From: Litsea cubeba
Lineage: Eukaryota > Streptophyta > Magnoliopsida > Laurales > Lauraceae
Length of the DNA: 64,000 nt
NCBI GenBank assembly: GCA_012931725.1
Contig: CM022949.1
Span: 56,377,852 to 56,441,851 of the forward strand
Reading direction: 5' to 3'
Position 1 is the stretch's first letter; the number at the start of each line of letters is the position of its first letter. The translations under genes and the position numbers were made by a program. Positions 20,131-31,078 of this stretch are shown in pieces. Under the pieces are notes generated by a model. It was not told the origin of the DNA, searched no databases, and worked only from the letters and a program-made list of their open reading frames with translations.

Positions 20131-21314
20131 GACGGGCCCAATGGCGTGAGAATACCGCGTCCTTCTCCCAAACCGACTGGGTTTTGAGCGTCATAGCCCA
20201 TTTTCTTCATAATAGCTTGTGCCACAGAACTGTATAAGGATAGTTGAGGCGTACCTTTATTTTGGAAAGGTTCAAGCATGGAGTTTGATGAAGAAGCATC
20301 CGATCTATGGAAGAAGATCGGCTTTTCCTTTGTTGAAGTTGCTGGAACAACGAAGGAAGCTGACGTAGGATCTTCTATGTCAGAAGTTGTCTCCATTGGA
20401 GTAAGAGCAGGCTGAACTTGCTGAGTGTCAGCTTGGGTTGACGATGTGTCGTCTTCTGGCTCTGAATCCGAGTCCGTGTCTTGCATGATAGACACGAAAG
20501 AGACAACAAATTTGCCCCCAGGCTTTTGTTTTGCCTTCTTCACTTTAGTTGTGATGACCAAAGGCTTTGAAGATTTGAGGGAGATGATGAAGGGAGTTTG
20601 AATGCTCTCTTCAGATTTACCGGATGGTTTATTTTCTTCCGGTGATTGTTGAGGAGCTTTGCCTTTATCTTTCTGGAGATTTTCGGCAAAGGATGCTGTG
20701 TGCTTTTCCTCTTCTTCTTTTTCACCTTCATACATCTGTGAGTCTGCGAAGTGGATTTCTTTACCTTTGAAGGGTTTTCTGTCCGCAAAGACTCGATGTA
20801 TCATGCCGTTGTCGCCAACAAACTTGATGCATTGATGTAGAGTTGAAGGGACAACACCATTCTCGTGGATCCAAGGGCGTCCGAGAAGGATGTTGTAGCA
20901 TGAAGGGGTCTTTATTGCATACACTGTGACCTCAGAGATAAGATCACCGATCTGCAACTTGAACCTGATTTTACCGATAGGCCTTTGAGTACTCCCATCG
21001 TATCCAAAGATAGATGCAGATGTGTGGCTCAGTTTGCTGGGTGGGATGCCCAACTCTTCAAGAGCCGATGTGGAGATGAGGTTGAGTGCAGAACCTGGGT
21101 CGATCTGAACTCTATGCATAGGCATTTCCTTGATATACCCTGTGAAGTACAGGGGTCGGTTATGCTTGGTTTCGCCAAGTAGGAGGTCATCCTTTGTGAA
21201 GGCGATGGTTGCACTGGCTGCTTTTTTAACCGAGAGGCATTCAATGCATGATCCCTCAGTTTTCTTCTTTTCTCCCTTTGAGGAGGCTTCTGAGTTTTTG
21301 ACCCGGTAATCCAT
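20127..21314 (-). pseudogene. pol: G2 protease and G-patch-like segment
   Basis: Retropepsin with active site VQIDPGSALNLIS (D72), followed by NILLGRPWIHENGVVPST. A Lys/Glu-rich then acidic linker follows. Near residues 373-390 is MKKMGYDAQNPVGLGEGRGI, which fits the G-patch pattern (hydrophobic-x-x-MGY...GLG...GI). It ends by the frameshift just before the RT frame. The ATG at 21314 is internal to a longer polyprotein, so the true N-terminus lies upstream (in 21029-21814, another frame). Confidence 0.85.
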
Positions 21315-21814
21315 TTCAATTTGGAGGACTTGCGGGGTGGTGGCTCAGAATTTGTAGCCAAGACATTCATCCTTCGTGACTCGAATGAAGAAACTGTCCT
21401 GGTGACTGAGCTGGGGCTCATTCTTTTTGAAGAGGAGCTTGAGGAAGGATCACTCTGCTGTCCTTTGTTTGAAGGAGCAGGGGATTCTTCTGAATGTCTT
21501 CTTGTCCTGGAGACGCTGAGGGTCATCGGACGTCGGACATGGATTTTTGTTGCTGATTTTTGGCGCCTTCTGGTTTTTCCAACCATATGGACGGCAGCAA
21601 CTTGGTTGGGTCTTTCTTTTTCGACCCATTTAGGAGAGACTTGAAGTGTAGGAGGCTGGGTCCTTTGCTTCTCTAGTCTCTTTTGCCGGTATGACGCGCG
21701 GCGGCGTATACGACGAGCAATTTGAGCTTCGGTCAGCTCTGACTGGGCTTTGACGATGAAGGATGTGCTCCCTCGGGCGCAGCAGCCGAGCCTGTCTTCT
21801 TTGTAGCTGGGCAA
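21029..21814 (-). pseudogene. G2 ORF remnant upstream of protease
   Basis: An open frame without an ATG start, rich in Arg, Lys, Gln and Ser (AQIARRIRRRASYRQKRLEK). It overlaps the protease frame at its 3' part; only the part above 21314 is likely real. The segment SKLKWITGSKTQK near 21310 parallels QLKWTTGSKIQK in T2, so a frameshift lies here. No known domain recognised. Possibly the C-terminal end of gag or the gag-protease linker. Confidence 0.4.
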
Positions 21815-21982
21815 GGACAGGATGCGAACCCTGTCCTTCGCCTGTTGCAGCGAAGCTTTGAATTTTTGAAGTTCGGCCCCTGTAGAGATGAAGGGTCGAA
21901 CTGCAGGTTTGTAGGCCTTAGCAGGTGCTTGTGGAGGCCTTGTGATGCATGACTTGATTTTGGGCTTGTAGGAACAAGCCGG

Positions 21983-22480
21983 CTAATGCTGGGTTGACTT
22001 GGAAGTCAGGTTGGAGATGGGTCTCTCCTCTTTCATGTAGGCAAGAGGATAGAACTGGTTCTCCTTGAGTGGGGCCAGGAATGCTGGCTTAGTGGATGTC
22101 TGGGACCTTCTCTGTTTTGGTGAAGGTCGTGGGGACCAAGTCTTGGGGTAGACCTGGTTGTTTGCAGGTTGAGGCTTCGTGGGGCTGCCACGGGCTTCAG
22201 GCCTTCTGGTGCTCGCCTTTGGTGTCACGGTAGTGACACGTTGAGAGGCGAGTTTCTGCTTCTTGGAGGGAGCAGTTTGTTCCTCAGGAAGTGGGAATGG
22301 TCCCAGCGTCCCAAAGACGATAGTCCGGGGAGTCGAGGTCGACCCGGAGTTCAGAGAGTTGCCGAGGGAGTTGACACTTCGGCAGCTGATAGGGCGCTTG
22401 TAGGTGCGTGTGGTTTGCTTCTGTTGAAGCATGAGTTGGTGCTTGTTTTCATCGAAAGTAATGGTTAGTGAAGCTGCCAT
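21983..22480 (-). CDS. G2 first ORF, unrecognised, 165 codons
   Basis: Begins with ATG at 22480 (MAASLTITFDENKHQ); the longer frame to 22531 starts with GTG. Basic and Ser/Thr/Pro-rich, with PRTIVFGTLGPFPLPEEQ. It sits where gag should begin, but I find no Retrotrans_gag pattern and no CCHC knuckle between here and the 5' LTR. It could be a residual or rearranged Gag terminus. Low certainty. Confidence 0.4.
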   Translation of the reverse strand: MAASLTITFDENKHQLMLQQKQTTRTYKRPISCRSVNSLGNSLNSGSTSTPRTIVFGTLGPFPLPEEQTAPSKKQKLASQRVTTVTPKASTRRPEARGSPTKPQPANNQVYPKTWSPRPSPKQRRSQTSTKPAFLAPLKENQFYPLAYMKEERPISNLTSKSTQH

Positions 22481-22531
22481 TGTTAGTTTTTCGAAAATTT
22501 CTGAAACAAGACCACATCCATTAGTAATCAC

Positions 22532-24379
22532 AAGAATATAATGATCATAAATGGGAAGTTCTATGGTTTCGTCTTTTCAAATTGCTCGAGGTAGATGACC
22601 CAAGCAATATGAGGAAGGCAAAATGCCATAGAAGGTACAATTGTTCTGATCGCAGGTATGGTAAGCCCGGAATGGGCATCCCAGTGACTGCTAGAAGCAA
22701 TTATGAACTTAAATTCGACTTATCGAGAAGCAGAGCTTGCTCGAGGTAAGAAGAATATAAAGTTGGAGTTACAGATGTGCCGGTCGCAATACAGTAGACT
22801 CTGAAAGGGCGTACTAGTACTGCTAGACACAAATGTTTTGAGACCGCATCCATGAGATGAGATTCTCTGTTTTGAAAGGTCAAGATTGGATTCATCAAAG
22901 AGAGCAGATAGTATTCCGATCTAAACACGGGCTCAGCGATTTCCGCGAGCGCCAGTGCTCAGAAAGAAATGAACCATAATTTCTCGGATCTGAATCTAAA
23001 GATGACGAGTTTTTTTTTTTTTGAAAAGTCAATATCGGGTTCATCAAAGAGAGCAAAAGGCATTCCAATCTGAACACGGTCTCAACGATTTCCGTGAGCG
23101 CCAGTGCTCAGAAAGGAGAAGACCAAGATTTCTCCAATCTAAACCCAAAATGACGGAAGTTTTTTTTTTTTTTTTTTTTTTGAGATTTTTGAAGATTTTT
23201 TTTTTTAATCTTTTTTTTTATTTTATTTTATTTTTTTTATTTTTAAGATTTTTTTTTTGAAAAAATTTTTTATTTTTTATTTTTTATTTTAAAATTTTTA
23301 TTTTTATTTTTTTTTAAATTTATTTATTTTTATTTATTTAAAAGACGAGAGAGTACACATAGGCCTCCTAACCCGGTTTTATGAAATCTTGATTGATAGA
23401 ATTGCCCCCAGGTAAGGGTAGGATTACTTAATGAACCCGTTTGGAGGACCCTTGCCTAGAACAGTCAAGCTGTCTCCACACTCTGGACAAGGCTTTTCTT
23501 TGAATCAACCATGATCAAAGAACACAGTTGGTTTAACCTTAGTGGTCTATGTCTTTTTTTTATATATATATATTTTTTTATTTTTTTTTATGAACTCATC
23601 GAAGAGAAACAATGGCCCAAAACCTTAGTCGAACAGGCTCAACATTTCTGCAAGCGCGATGAACGATAGGAACGGATCAAGGTTTCTCAATTTTGAATCC
23701 AAATTGAGAAATCTAAAAAAAAAAATTTATACTTTTATATATATATATATATTTTTTTTAGATTTTTAATGAACTCATCGAAGAGAAACAATGGCCCAAC
23801 CCCCGATCCGAACACGGTCTCAACGATTTCCGTGAGCGCCAGTGCCCAGAAGGGAGAGGATCAAAGTTTCTCAATTTTGAATCCAAAAATGAAAAATCTG
23901 ATTTTTTTTTTTGTTTTTTGTTTAAAATTTTTTTTTTTTGAAAAGAGAAAGAGTGGAAATAAATTCAAAGAATTAGAAATTTCCAAACAAAAATCTCATC
24001 TCATTTTTTTTTTTTAGATTTTTAATGAACTCAACGAAGAGAAACAATGGCCCAATCCCCGATCCGAACACAGTCTCAACGATTTCCGTGAGCGCCAGTG
24101 CCCAGAAGGGAGAGGATCAAAGTTTCTCAATTTTGAATCCAAACTGAAAAATCTGATTTTTTGTTTTTTTTTTTTTTTTGAAAAGAGAAAGAGTGGAAAT
24201 AAATTCAAAGAATTAAAATTTCCAAACAATAAATCTCATCTCATTTTTTTTAGATGCGGAATTCAACATAGGCCACCAATTATAAAGTAGCCAAGGAATC
24301 GAGAAAAGAAATATAAGCATAGAGCAAAATATATGATATGCAAATATTTCATTTCTAGCATCGTGTTCTCAAATAAACG
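22532..24379. repeat. G2 leader: ~120-bp tandem repeats and T-rich tracts
   Basis: At least five units share 'ttcatcaaagagagcag' or 'actcatcgaagagaaacaat' followed by cgatttccgtgagcgccagt and a tctcaattttgaatccaaa tail (about 22880, 23035, 23590, 23770, 24025). Between them are T/A-rich runs, the longest at 23159-23340. 22532-22870 is unremarkable non-coding sequence. Read on the - strand this is the leader between primer site and first ORF. No gene seen. Confidence 0.75.
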
Positions 24380-24398
24380 GGTCCCACCGGGTGTCCCA
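24380..24398 (-). other. Probable G2 primer-binding site
   Basis: Reads TGGGACACCCGGTGGGACC on the - strand, three bases after the 5' LTR end. It partly resembles the tRNA-Arg-type site reported for Ogre/Tat elements, but the match is imperfect and I could not test it against tRNA sequences. Confidence 0.45.
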
Positions 24399-24401
24399 GC
24401 T

Positions 24402-25704
24402 TGATGGACCGCGCCCCGAATGCTCGGGTTCCTACCGAGGTCGGCGGACGTGGGAGTCCGTTTGGTTCCGACCCTTTCGTAACCGGGGGGCAAGGGGCGT
24501 GCATCAACATTTCTTTTTTTGTGGGTGTGCCAGATTTTCTATTTTTACTTGGAATTGCAAGTGGTGATCCGGAGATCAACCTTCGCAAGTAAAAAGGAAA
24601 TCAACTTCTTTCAAGTTTTCCATTGCACACATATTTAAGAAAAGAGACATTTTCTTGATCTGCCGTGAAAGGCGATTTTTTTGGCATTTATAGCCGATTT
24701 TGGCGTTTATAGCTGATTTTTGGCGTTTATAGCCGATTTTGGCGTTTATAGCCTATTTACAATCCTTATCAACAATGAAAGACAAGAATTGTGATTTTTG
24801 TCTCTTTTGAAAAAAATACAAACTACAATGAAAAGCAAGAAAAGGAGGATCTAACTTCTTAGGAGATTGTGGGGGACCCGTTTAGATTGACGGTCGCAAG
24901 CCATATGTGGGCTTCGCCATCATCCATGCAGATGAGAACAGAGGATGCTATTGATTCGCTTGGCTTGGCTATAGCCTCAGGTTTTTAGAAGACAAAGACC
25001 AAAAGGAGGTCCTATATCCAATAAAAAGCCGAGTAGATGGGCTGAAAAGCCACATCTAAGCCATCGGAGGCAGGAGGAGAAGGCAGGGACCTTGGGGGGG
25101 TACCCCCCAAGGGACTTTTGTCACCTTGTTGCGGTGGCCGGTGTAGAACTTCCGCAGACTTTTCTCTCTTTTTCCTTTCTCTGGATTTCTTTCTGTGTGT
25201 TTGTGCTTTTTTCTCTGATGTTTCTGATTATTCTTTCTTCTTGGAGAGCTCTCCTATTTATAGGCTTTTAGGTAGCCTTTTAGGTGGGTTTATGGGCTTT
25301 TATTGTCATTAAGCCGCATAATGGGAGGAGTTAAAAAATTGAATTGTTTATTTTGTAACTCCTTTTTCTTGGCTTCTGATTGACCGGAGGAGATTGAGGG
25401 CATTTAATCGCCTTTAATCGCCATGATGGGAGGAGTTTCATGGGTTAAATGCCATGAATCTCTTGACTTGTAACTCCCGAATGCTTGCTTCTGATTGGGC
25501 CGTCCAAAGAAATGGATTAATGACTGTAATAAATCTAGTCAATTAATCGCATTAAGTGGTCGCCGAGCAGCTGAAGAGTCGCGGGCCGTGCCACGTCTTT
25601 TGGGATTCTTCTGTCGATGATCATCGATGGATCTTCATGTAGATCGACATCAGATGATCATGTAATTTCAGGTGTTTGTTGCCAACAGCGGGTCGGTGCC
25701 ATCT
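24402..25704 (-). repeat. G2 5' LTR, segment nearest the internal region
   Basis: Matches the 6090-side half of the 3' LTR. Ends at the S-B insertion (target duplication catct, 25700-25704 and 32263-32267). Contains the ~19-bp tandem array (24683-24758) and a TATA box. Confidence 0.92.
25255..25263 (-). promoter_or_regulatory. TATA box of the G2 5' LTR
   Basis: CTATAAATA on the - strand (context gcctataaataggagagc). The 3' LTR has lost one base here (6945-6952). It is 1.3 kb downstream, in element orientation, of the LTR start, and S-B now separates it from the upstream half. Confidence 0.6.
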
Positions 25705-26887
25705 TGTTGGATACCACGATCACTGAGAGGGGGGGGTGAATCAGTGATTTCTAAAAACAGGTCCAATTCAACAAAAAAACAAGTCAAATCACACTATGAC
25801 ACCAGATTTAACGTGGTTCACCGAAAGGCTACGTCCACGGTTCAAAGACTGTCCGAACACCAATCCGGGACAGATCTGAATCTTATTTAGTCGCACCAAC
25901 GACAAAGAGCACCAACCCTTAGTTTTAGATAGCACCAACTATCTAGGAAGCACCGACTCCCTTGAGTTTCAGATAGCACCAACTATCTAGGAAGCACCGA
26001 CTCCCTTTACAATTTATCTGCACCCACAGATAGGATCACCAAACCCCAAACACCAAGCACCAACTTGATGTAAGAACAGAATAGAAATAAACTCTGTCTA
26101 CAGCCCTTCCCCTCTACAATTCTCTCTCTCTCAATCCCTTACAAATTGAATTTAAAGCATAAACAGAGAGACACTTAACTCATGGACGAAACACCATCTT
26201 CTAGAGCACAATCCCGTCCATAATTGCTGTAGAAAGATGCAGCACAACAGCACACAGCAACAGCACCAGCACACAGCACACTCTTCTCTCTTCTCTTCTC
26301 TCTTTTCTCTTCTCTTCTGGTGTCTTTTCTTGGTGTCTTTATGAACGACCCAAGCATGCCTTTATATAGGTTTTAATAACCCTTAATTGTATTCAAAACG
26401 GGCTACAATTCGTTTAGAAAGATTCCCAAACGAAATAGATAACTGTGCTGAATTTTCGTGCAAAACTTCTAATTCTGCGCAACTCTGATTCCCATGCTCG
26501 GTCGACATCCTGCTGTGCTCGGTCGACATCATACACTGACTGGAAATAGTCACTTATCGAGCTCGGTCGACATCCTGATGTCCCGGTCGACCGAAGACAC
26601 ACTGTGTCACGAAAATAACTGAGAGGTGCCTTTTTGCAGGTTTCTTCTTGCTCGGTCGACCGCATGAAGAGCCCGGTCGACCGCGTGCTCTGCATCAGGA
26701 ATTCTTAATTCCTGGCTGTTTCAATTCTGTTTCTCCTTTTCAAGCTCTATCAACACCAGCTTATTATCATCATGTTTGTGACAATGTGTTGACAAGAATT
26801 CCAACTCAAAACCATACTTGAGATACTAATTACTTTAATTCTTCAAAGACTACTTAAGTCATCTCAAATTCATCTCAAATTCCAACA
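25705..26887 (-). repeat. S-B 3' LTR (1183 bp)
   Basis: Terminal TGTTGG/CCAACA. Contains the GGTCGACC palindrome cluster (about 26490-26690), the TATA box and the G/C-tract hairpin next to 25730. Confidence 0.94.
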
Positions 26888-27175
26888 ATCTCCCCCTTTG
26901 GAATTGTTGGCAACACTATTGGAACTTCAACACTTTCAACTCCAGCTTGCAGCTCTTCCAAGTTCTTTTCAATACTCTCTTGGAACCAATTCTGAAATTC
27001 GGAAATATCAACCATGCATTTTCAACAATCTCTCCCTGGCTTTCATAGCATAACATCTCTCCCTGCTATCATAGCATAACATCTCTCCCCCTTTGACAAC
27101 AAGTCCAAAGGGACCAAACCGAGGAGCGAATAAGATATTCAATGAAAGCATTGCTCCCCCTTTGAAGCACAACTC
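26888..27175 (-). other. S-B 3' untranslated region with polypurine tracts
   Basis: Between the pol stop and the 3' LTR: several AAAGGGGGAG-type tracts on the - strand (26888-26899, about 27085-27095 and 27155-27165), as in the other family members. Confidence 0.75.
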
Positions 27176-30100
27176 CTACGGTTTAGGAGAGTGAGTAACT
27201 CCTAACTTTTTCCGGAGATACTCGAAGACTTCCTTTGGCAGAGGTTTCGTGAAAATATCAGCCACTTGCTCAGTTGTTGGAACATATTCCAACTTGACCT
27301 CTCCATCAGCAACTTTATCTTTAAGAAAATGATAACGAATTGCTACATGCTTTGTTCGAGAGTGCTGAACAGGATTCTTAGATATATGAATTGCACTCGT
27401 GTTGTCACATAGGATCGGCGTAGGATCCGTTGTAGGAACTCCTAGATCAGAGAGCATTTGCCGCATCCATAACACTTGCGTACAACAAGTTGCCGCTGCA
27501 ATATATTCCGCTTCCGCTGTCGAAAGGGATACTGAGTCTTGCTTCTTACTATGCCAAGCAACTAATCTTTCTCCAAGATAAAATGCGCCGCCGCTAGTAC
27601 TCTTGCGATCATCTACGCATCCAGCCCAATCGGCATCAGAATATGCAACTAGAGTGAAGGATTTCCCTTTGGGATACCAGATACCAAGCTCCATAGTACC
27701 TTTCAGATATCGAAAGATTCGTTTTACTGCTGTAAGGTGCGTTTCAGTTGGTGCTGCTTGAAAACGTGCAACCATACATACTGCTTGTAGAAGATCTGGT
27801 CTTGTTGCAGTCAAGTAGAGCAAGCTTCCTATCATAGAGCGATAGGTGGTATGATCAACGGACGAGGCCTTATCATCTTTGCTAAGCTTCGTGTTCGTTG
27901 TCATTGGTGTGCTCACTGGCTTGCTGTCTTCCATATTGAACCGTTTCAGCATTTCCTTAATGTACTTCATCTGTGATATGAAGATACCATGTTTCAGCTG
28001 CTGAACTTGTAAACCAAGAAAGAACTTTAGTTCTCCAAGCATTGACATCTCAAATTCTTTCTTCATTGCTTCAGCAGAATTCCTGCACATCTCCTCATCA
28101 TTGCCACCAAAGATTATGTCATCAACATAAACAATGACAACCAGCTGTTTGCTTAAGTCAGTTTTGACATATCGATTGCTATCAACAAGTCCTTTTCCAA
28201 AACCGATCTTGCGGAGATAGAGATCCAGCCTTGCATACCATGCCCTTGGCGCTTGTTTCAGTCCATAAAGAGCCTTTTTCAATTTGCACACTAGATCTGA
28301 ATTTTTGCTGATGAGAAAACCATCAGGTTGCTCAATGTAGACTTCTTCTTCAAGTAAACCATTCAAGAAAGCTGACTTTACGTCCATCTGAAATACCTTG
28401 AAGGTTTTGTATGCTGCCAATGCAAGAAACATTCGAATAGCTTCCAGACGAGCCACCGGTGCAAAGGTCTCTTCAAAATCTATGCCTTCAACTTGAGCAT
28501 AGCCTTTACAAACCAACCTTGCTTTGTTTCTTATGACTTGACCATCTTCATTCAGCTTATTCCGAAAGACCCATTTAGTACCAATAACATTCTTATCAGT
28601 AGGTCTAGGAACAAGTTCCCATGTGGAGTTCTTCTCAATTTGCTCCATTGACTTGAACATAACCCTCGTTTGCTTTCCCTTTTGGCAAGAGTCGCAAATA
28701 GGATTGGAAGGCTTTTCAACTTTAGACATGCCTCTTACAGCCTTTGAATTGCAAATCTTTGACATGTTGTCAAAGCTTAGATGCCCAAGGCGTTTGTGCC
28801 ACAACCAACTTTCCTCTGTCCGACTCATCAAGCAGGTCTTTTCAGCTCCATCTGACAAGGTATAGAGATTTCCAGCAGTTCTTGATCCAGTTGCCACTGT
28901 TTTCCCGTTGCTACTCTTCTTGATGGCAAACCCATTCTTTGTGAAGATAACTTCATGACCCTTGTCACAGATCTGGCTCACACTAAGCAGATTGTGTCTC
29001 AATCCAGACACATATAAGACTTCTTCAGATCTGATCTTGTTTGCCATAAGTTGAATAACACCTTTTCCGCATATTTTGGCACCATCATTGTTGCCAAACT
29101 TCACTGAACCGCCTTCATAGTGCTGTAATTTGATGAATTTCTCTTTATCACCAGTCATATGGCTTGAACAACCACTATCAAGGACCCATGGTGCTGTCTT
29201 CTTTTGTGCATTGAATGCCGTTTGCACAATGAGAGATTCTTTGAGACTTTCTGCACTTTTCTTTGCTCTCCAAGCCTTGACTAACTTGGGTTTCTTTTCA
29301 ACCTGAAATTTGTTAGCAATATGCAACCTACAATCCCTAGCCAAGTGTCCATAATTATGACACATATAGCACTCAATTTTGTGGCTACTTAGGATTGAAA
29401 AAGGATTCCTAGTCACAAATGGACTGTTTCTTACATAGAATTTGCAATCAGCTCTTTTATGTCCAAACATATTACAATGAAAGCAATAACCATAGAATTT
29501 ATATCTTCTTTGTGGCTGGTTAATCTTCATTACCTTTCTAAGAGGAATGGACTCCTTTCTAGGTTGAGTGGGCTTCATAGAGTTAGACGGTGCAGTGACT
29601 TGCTTCACAAGCTCTTTCTTTTTAGGAGGTGCAATCTTAGAGGATTCTCCTTTCTCAAATCCTAGACCAAATCTGAAGTGGGCTGGTCTTTGAACTTTCA
29701 GTAGTTCATTGAGTTTCATAGTCCCTTCAATCGCTTGGAGCGCTTTGAGTTTTTTGCTATTTTCCAAATTTTCAGCCTTTGCTCTAGCGATCTCAGTTTC
29801 AAGTTTCATAGCCTCTTCCTTTTTGATACTTATTTGGTTTTCAAGGACTTCTACCATTCTTTTATATTCTTCTACTTGAGTTTTCAAAGAAATAATAGAA
29901 CTTTCAGATTCATGGAGAAGTTTCAGATTTTTCTTACTTGATTTGCGTTCCATGCTTAGCTCCTCAAGTGCGGCTATGAGTTCCTCTTCAAGATTGACTT
30001 CAGCCTCCTCATCCTCTTCAGGATCTAGCTCTTCTTCTTCTTCAACAGTGACCATGAAGAGAGCTTCGGTTGATTCATCATCGTCTGAAGTTTCAGACGT

Positions 30101-31012
30101 GCTGTCATCTTGTTGACATAGAAAGTTTTTAGCTTTGCCCCTTTTTCTGAAATTTCTCTTTCCTTTACTCTTTTTAGCATAAGAGTCATTATCATTGTCT
30201 TCTTTTAGGGGACACTTCGCAGCAAAGTGACCAATACCTCCACAATTGAAGCATTTAAAGGGTAGCTTCCCTTTGTACTTGCCGATGCTTCCTTTCTTCA
30301 ACTTTCTAACAAATTGAGCCTCAAGCTCATCATCATCAGAATCAACATCATGACCAGCAGTCTCTTTTGCCTTTTTCTGAACTTTGAAGGCCGCTTCTTT
30401 ATCAGATGAAGACGTCTTTCCTATGCGCATCTCATAGGCAGTTAGAGAACCATGTAATTCATCCATGGAGAATGCATTCAGATCTTTGGCTTCTTCAATG
30501 GCTGAGACTTTTGAAGCAAACCGGGGAAGAAGAGATCTTAGAACCTTTTTGACGATGACCGGCTCTTTAATCTCCTCCCCTAGTCCACGAATGTCATTCG
30601 TGACTTCATTCACTCGTTGCATATACGAGTCAACATTCTCGCTTTCCTCCATGCGAAGAGATTCAAATTGAGAGCGATGAGTTTGCAATTTGGCTTCTTT
30701 AATCTTCTCATCACCTTCATGTATGCTTTGCAACTTGTCCCAAATTTCCTTGGCTGTTTTGCATGCAATTACTTTGACAAGCTCGCTGTCCACAAGGCCA
30801 CTAAAGAGTGCATTCTGCGCCTTGGAGTCGTTGTCTGCCAACTTCTTCGATGCAGTATCATTGGGTACGTTGGCAGCATTGTAACCGACTCTGACAGCCT
30901 CCCAAACATCATAGCCAAGAGATTTGATGAAGGCTTGCATCCTAATCTTCCAGAAGGAGTAATTAGAACCGTCAAACAGAGGTGCTTTCATATTCCCTGT
31001 ATTGACTGCCAT
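27176..31012 (-). CDS. gag-pol: S-B gag-protease-RT-RNase H polyprotein, integrase core deleted in frame
   Basis: ATG at 31012 gives 1278 codons without interruption. Order: SIRE Gag with CCHC knuckle (254-267) and coiled coil (about 340-445); two more CCHC knuckles, CFHCNMFGHKRADC (about 510) and CYMCHNYGHLARDC (about 548); protease WVLDSGCSSHMTG (Asp 612); the pre-integrase motif WLWHKRLGHLSFDNMSK (about 735). At about residue 788 (near 28648) the frame jumps from VMFKS to EQIEKNSTWELVPRP, the start of RT. RT has YVDD at 962-965; RNase H has SDADWAGCVDDRKSTSGG (about 1125) to the end. The whole catalytic integrase (D, D, E) is missing. Intact frame and near-identical LTRs suggest recent movement with integrase supplied by another copy, or deletion after insertion. 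Confidence 0.92.
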   Translation of the reverse strand: MAVNTGNMKAPLFDGSNYSFWKIRMQAFIKSLGYDVWEAVRVGYNAANVPNDTASKKLADNDSKAQNALFSGLVDSELVKVIACKTAKEIWDKLQSIHEGDEKIKEAKLQTHRSQFESLRMEESENVDSYMQRVNEVTNDIRGLGEEIKEPVIVKKVLRSLLPRFASKVSAIEEAKDLNAFSMDELHGSLTAYEMRIGKTSSSDKEAAFKVQKKAKETAGHDVDSDDDELEAQFVRKLKKGSIGKYKGKLPFKCFNCGGIGHFAAKCPLKEDNDNDSYAKKSKGKRNFRKRGKAKNFLCQQDDSTSETSDDDESTEALFMVTVEEEEELDPEEDEEAEVNLEEELIAALEELSMERKSSKKNLKLLHESESSIISLKTQVEEYKRMVEVLENQISIKKEEAMKLETEIARAKAENLENSKKLKALQAIEGTMKLNELLKVQRPAHFRFGLGFEKGESSKIAPPKKKELVKQVTAPSNSMKPTQPRKESIPLRKVMKINQPQRRYKFYGYCFHCNMFGHKRADCKFYVRNSPFVTRNPFSILSSHKIECYMCHNYGHLARDCRLHIANKFQVEKKPKLVKAWRAKKSAESLKESLIVQTAFNAQKKTAPWVLDSGCSSHMTGDKEKFIKLQHYEGGSVKFGNNDGAKICGKGVIQLMANKIRSEEVLYVSGLRHNLLSVSQICDKGHEVIFTKNGFAIKKSSNGKTVATGSRTAGNLYTLSDGAEKTCLMSRTEESWLWHKRLGHLSFDNMSKICNSKAVRGMSKVEKPSNPICDSCQKGKQTRVMFKSMEQIEKNSTWELVPRPTDKNVIGTKWVFRNKLNEDGQVIRNKARLVCKGYAQVEGIDFEETFAPVARLEAIRMFLALAAYKTFKVFQMDVKSAFLNGLLEEEVYIEQPDGFLISKNSDLVCKLKKALYGLKQAPRAWYARLDLYLRKIGFGKGLVDSNRYVKTDLSKQLVVIVYVDDIIFGGNDEEMCRNSAEAMKKEFEMSMLGELKFFLGLQVQQLKHGIFISQMKYIKEMLKRFNMEDSKPVSTPMTTNTKLSKDDKASSVDHTTYRSMIGSLLYLTATRPDLLQAVCMVARFQAAPTETHLTAVKRIFRYLKGTMELGIWYPKGKSFTLVAYSDADWAGCVDDRKSTSGGAFYLGERLVAWHSKKQDSVSLSTAEAEYIAAATCCTQVLWMRQMLSDLGVPTTDPTPILCDNTSAIHISKNPVQHSRTKHVAIRYHFLKDKVADGEVKLEYVPTTEQVADIFTKPLPKEVFEYLRKKLGVTHSPKP

Positions 31013-31064
31013 GTGATTTGACAAGAGATCACCCTTAGCGTTTTAAACTGATCAAGGGAGCCTC

Positions 31065-31076
31065 GCTCTGATACCA
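31065..31076 (-). other. S-B primer-binding site
   Basis: GCTCTGATACCA on the + strand, i.e. TGGTATCAGAGC in element orientation, two bases inside the 5' LTR end. Confidence 0.88.
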
Positions 31077-31078
31077 AT

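Noticed and set aside
30617..31021. 134-codon ORF antisense to S-family gag (also at 1577 and 53932)
   Set aside because: A shadow of the conserved gag frame on the other strand.
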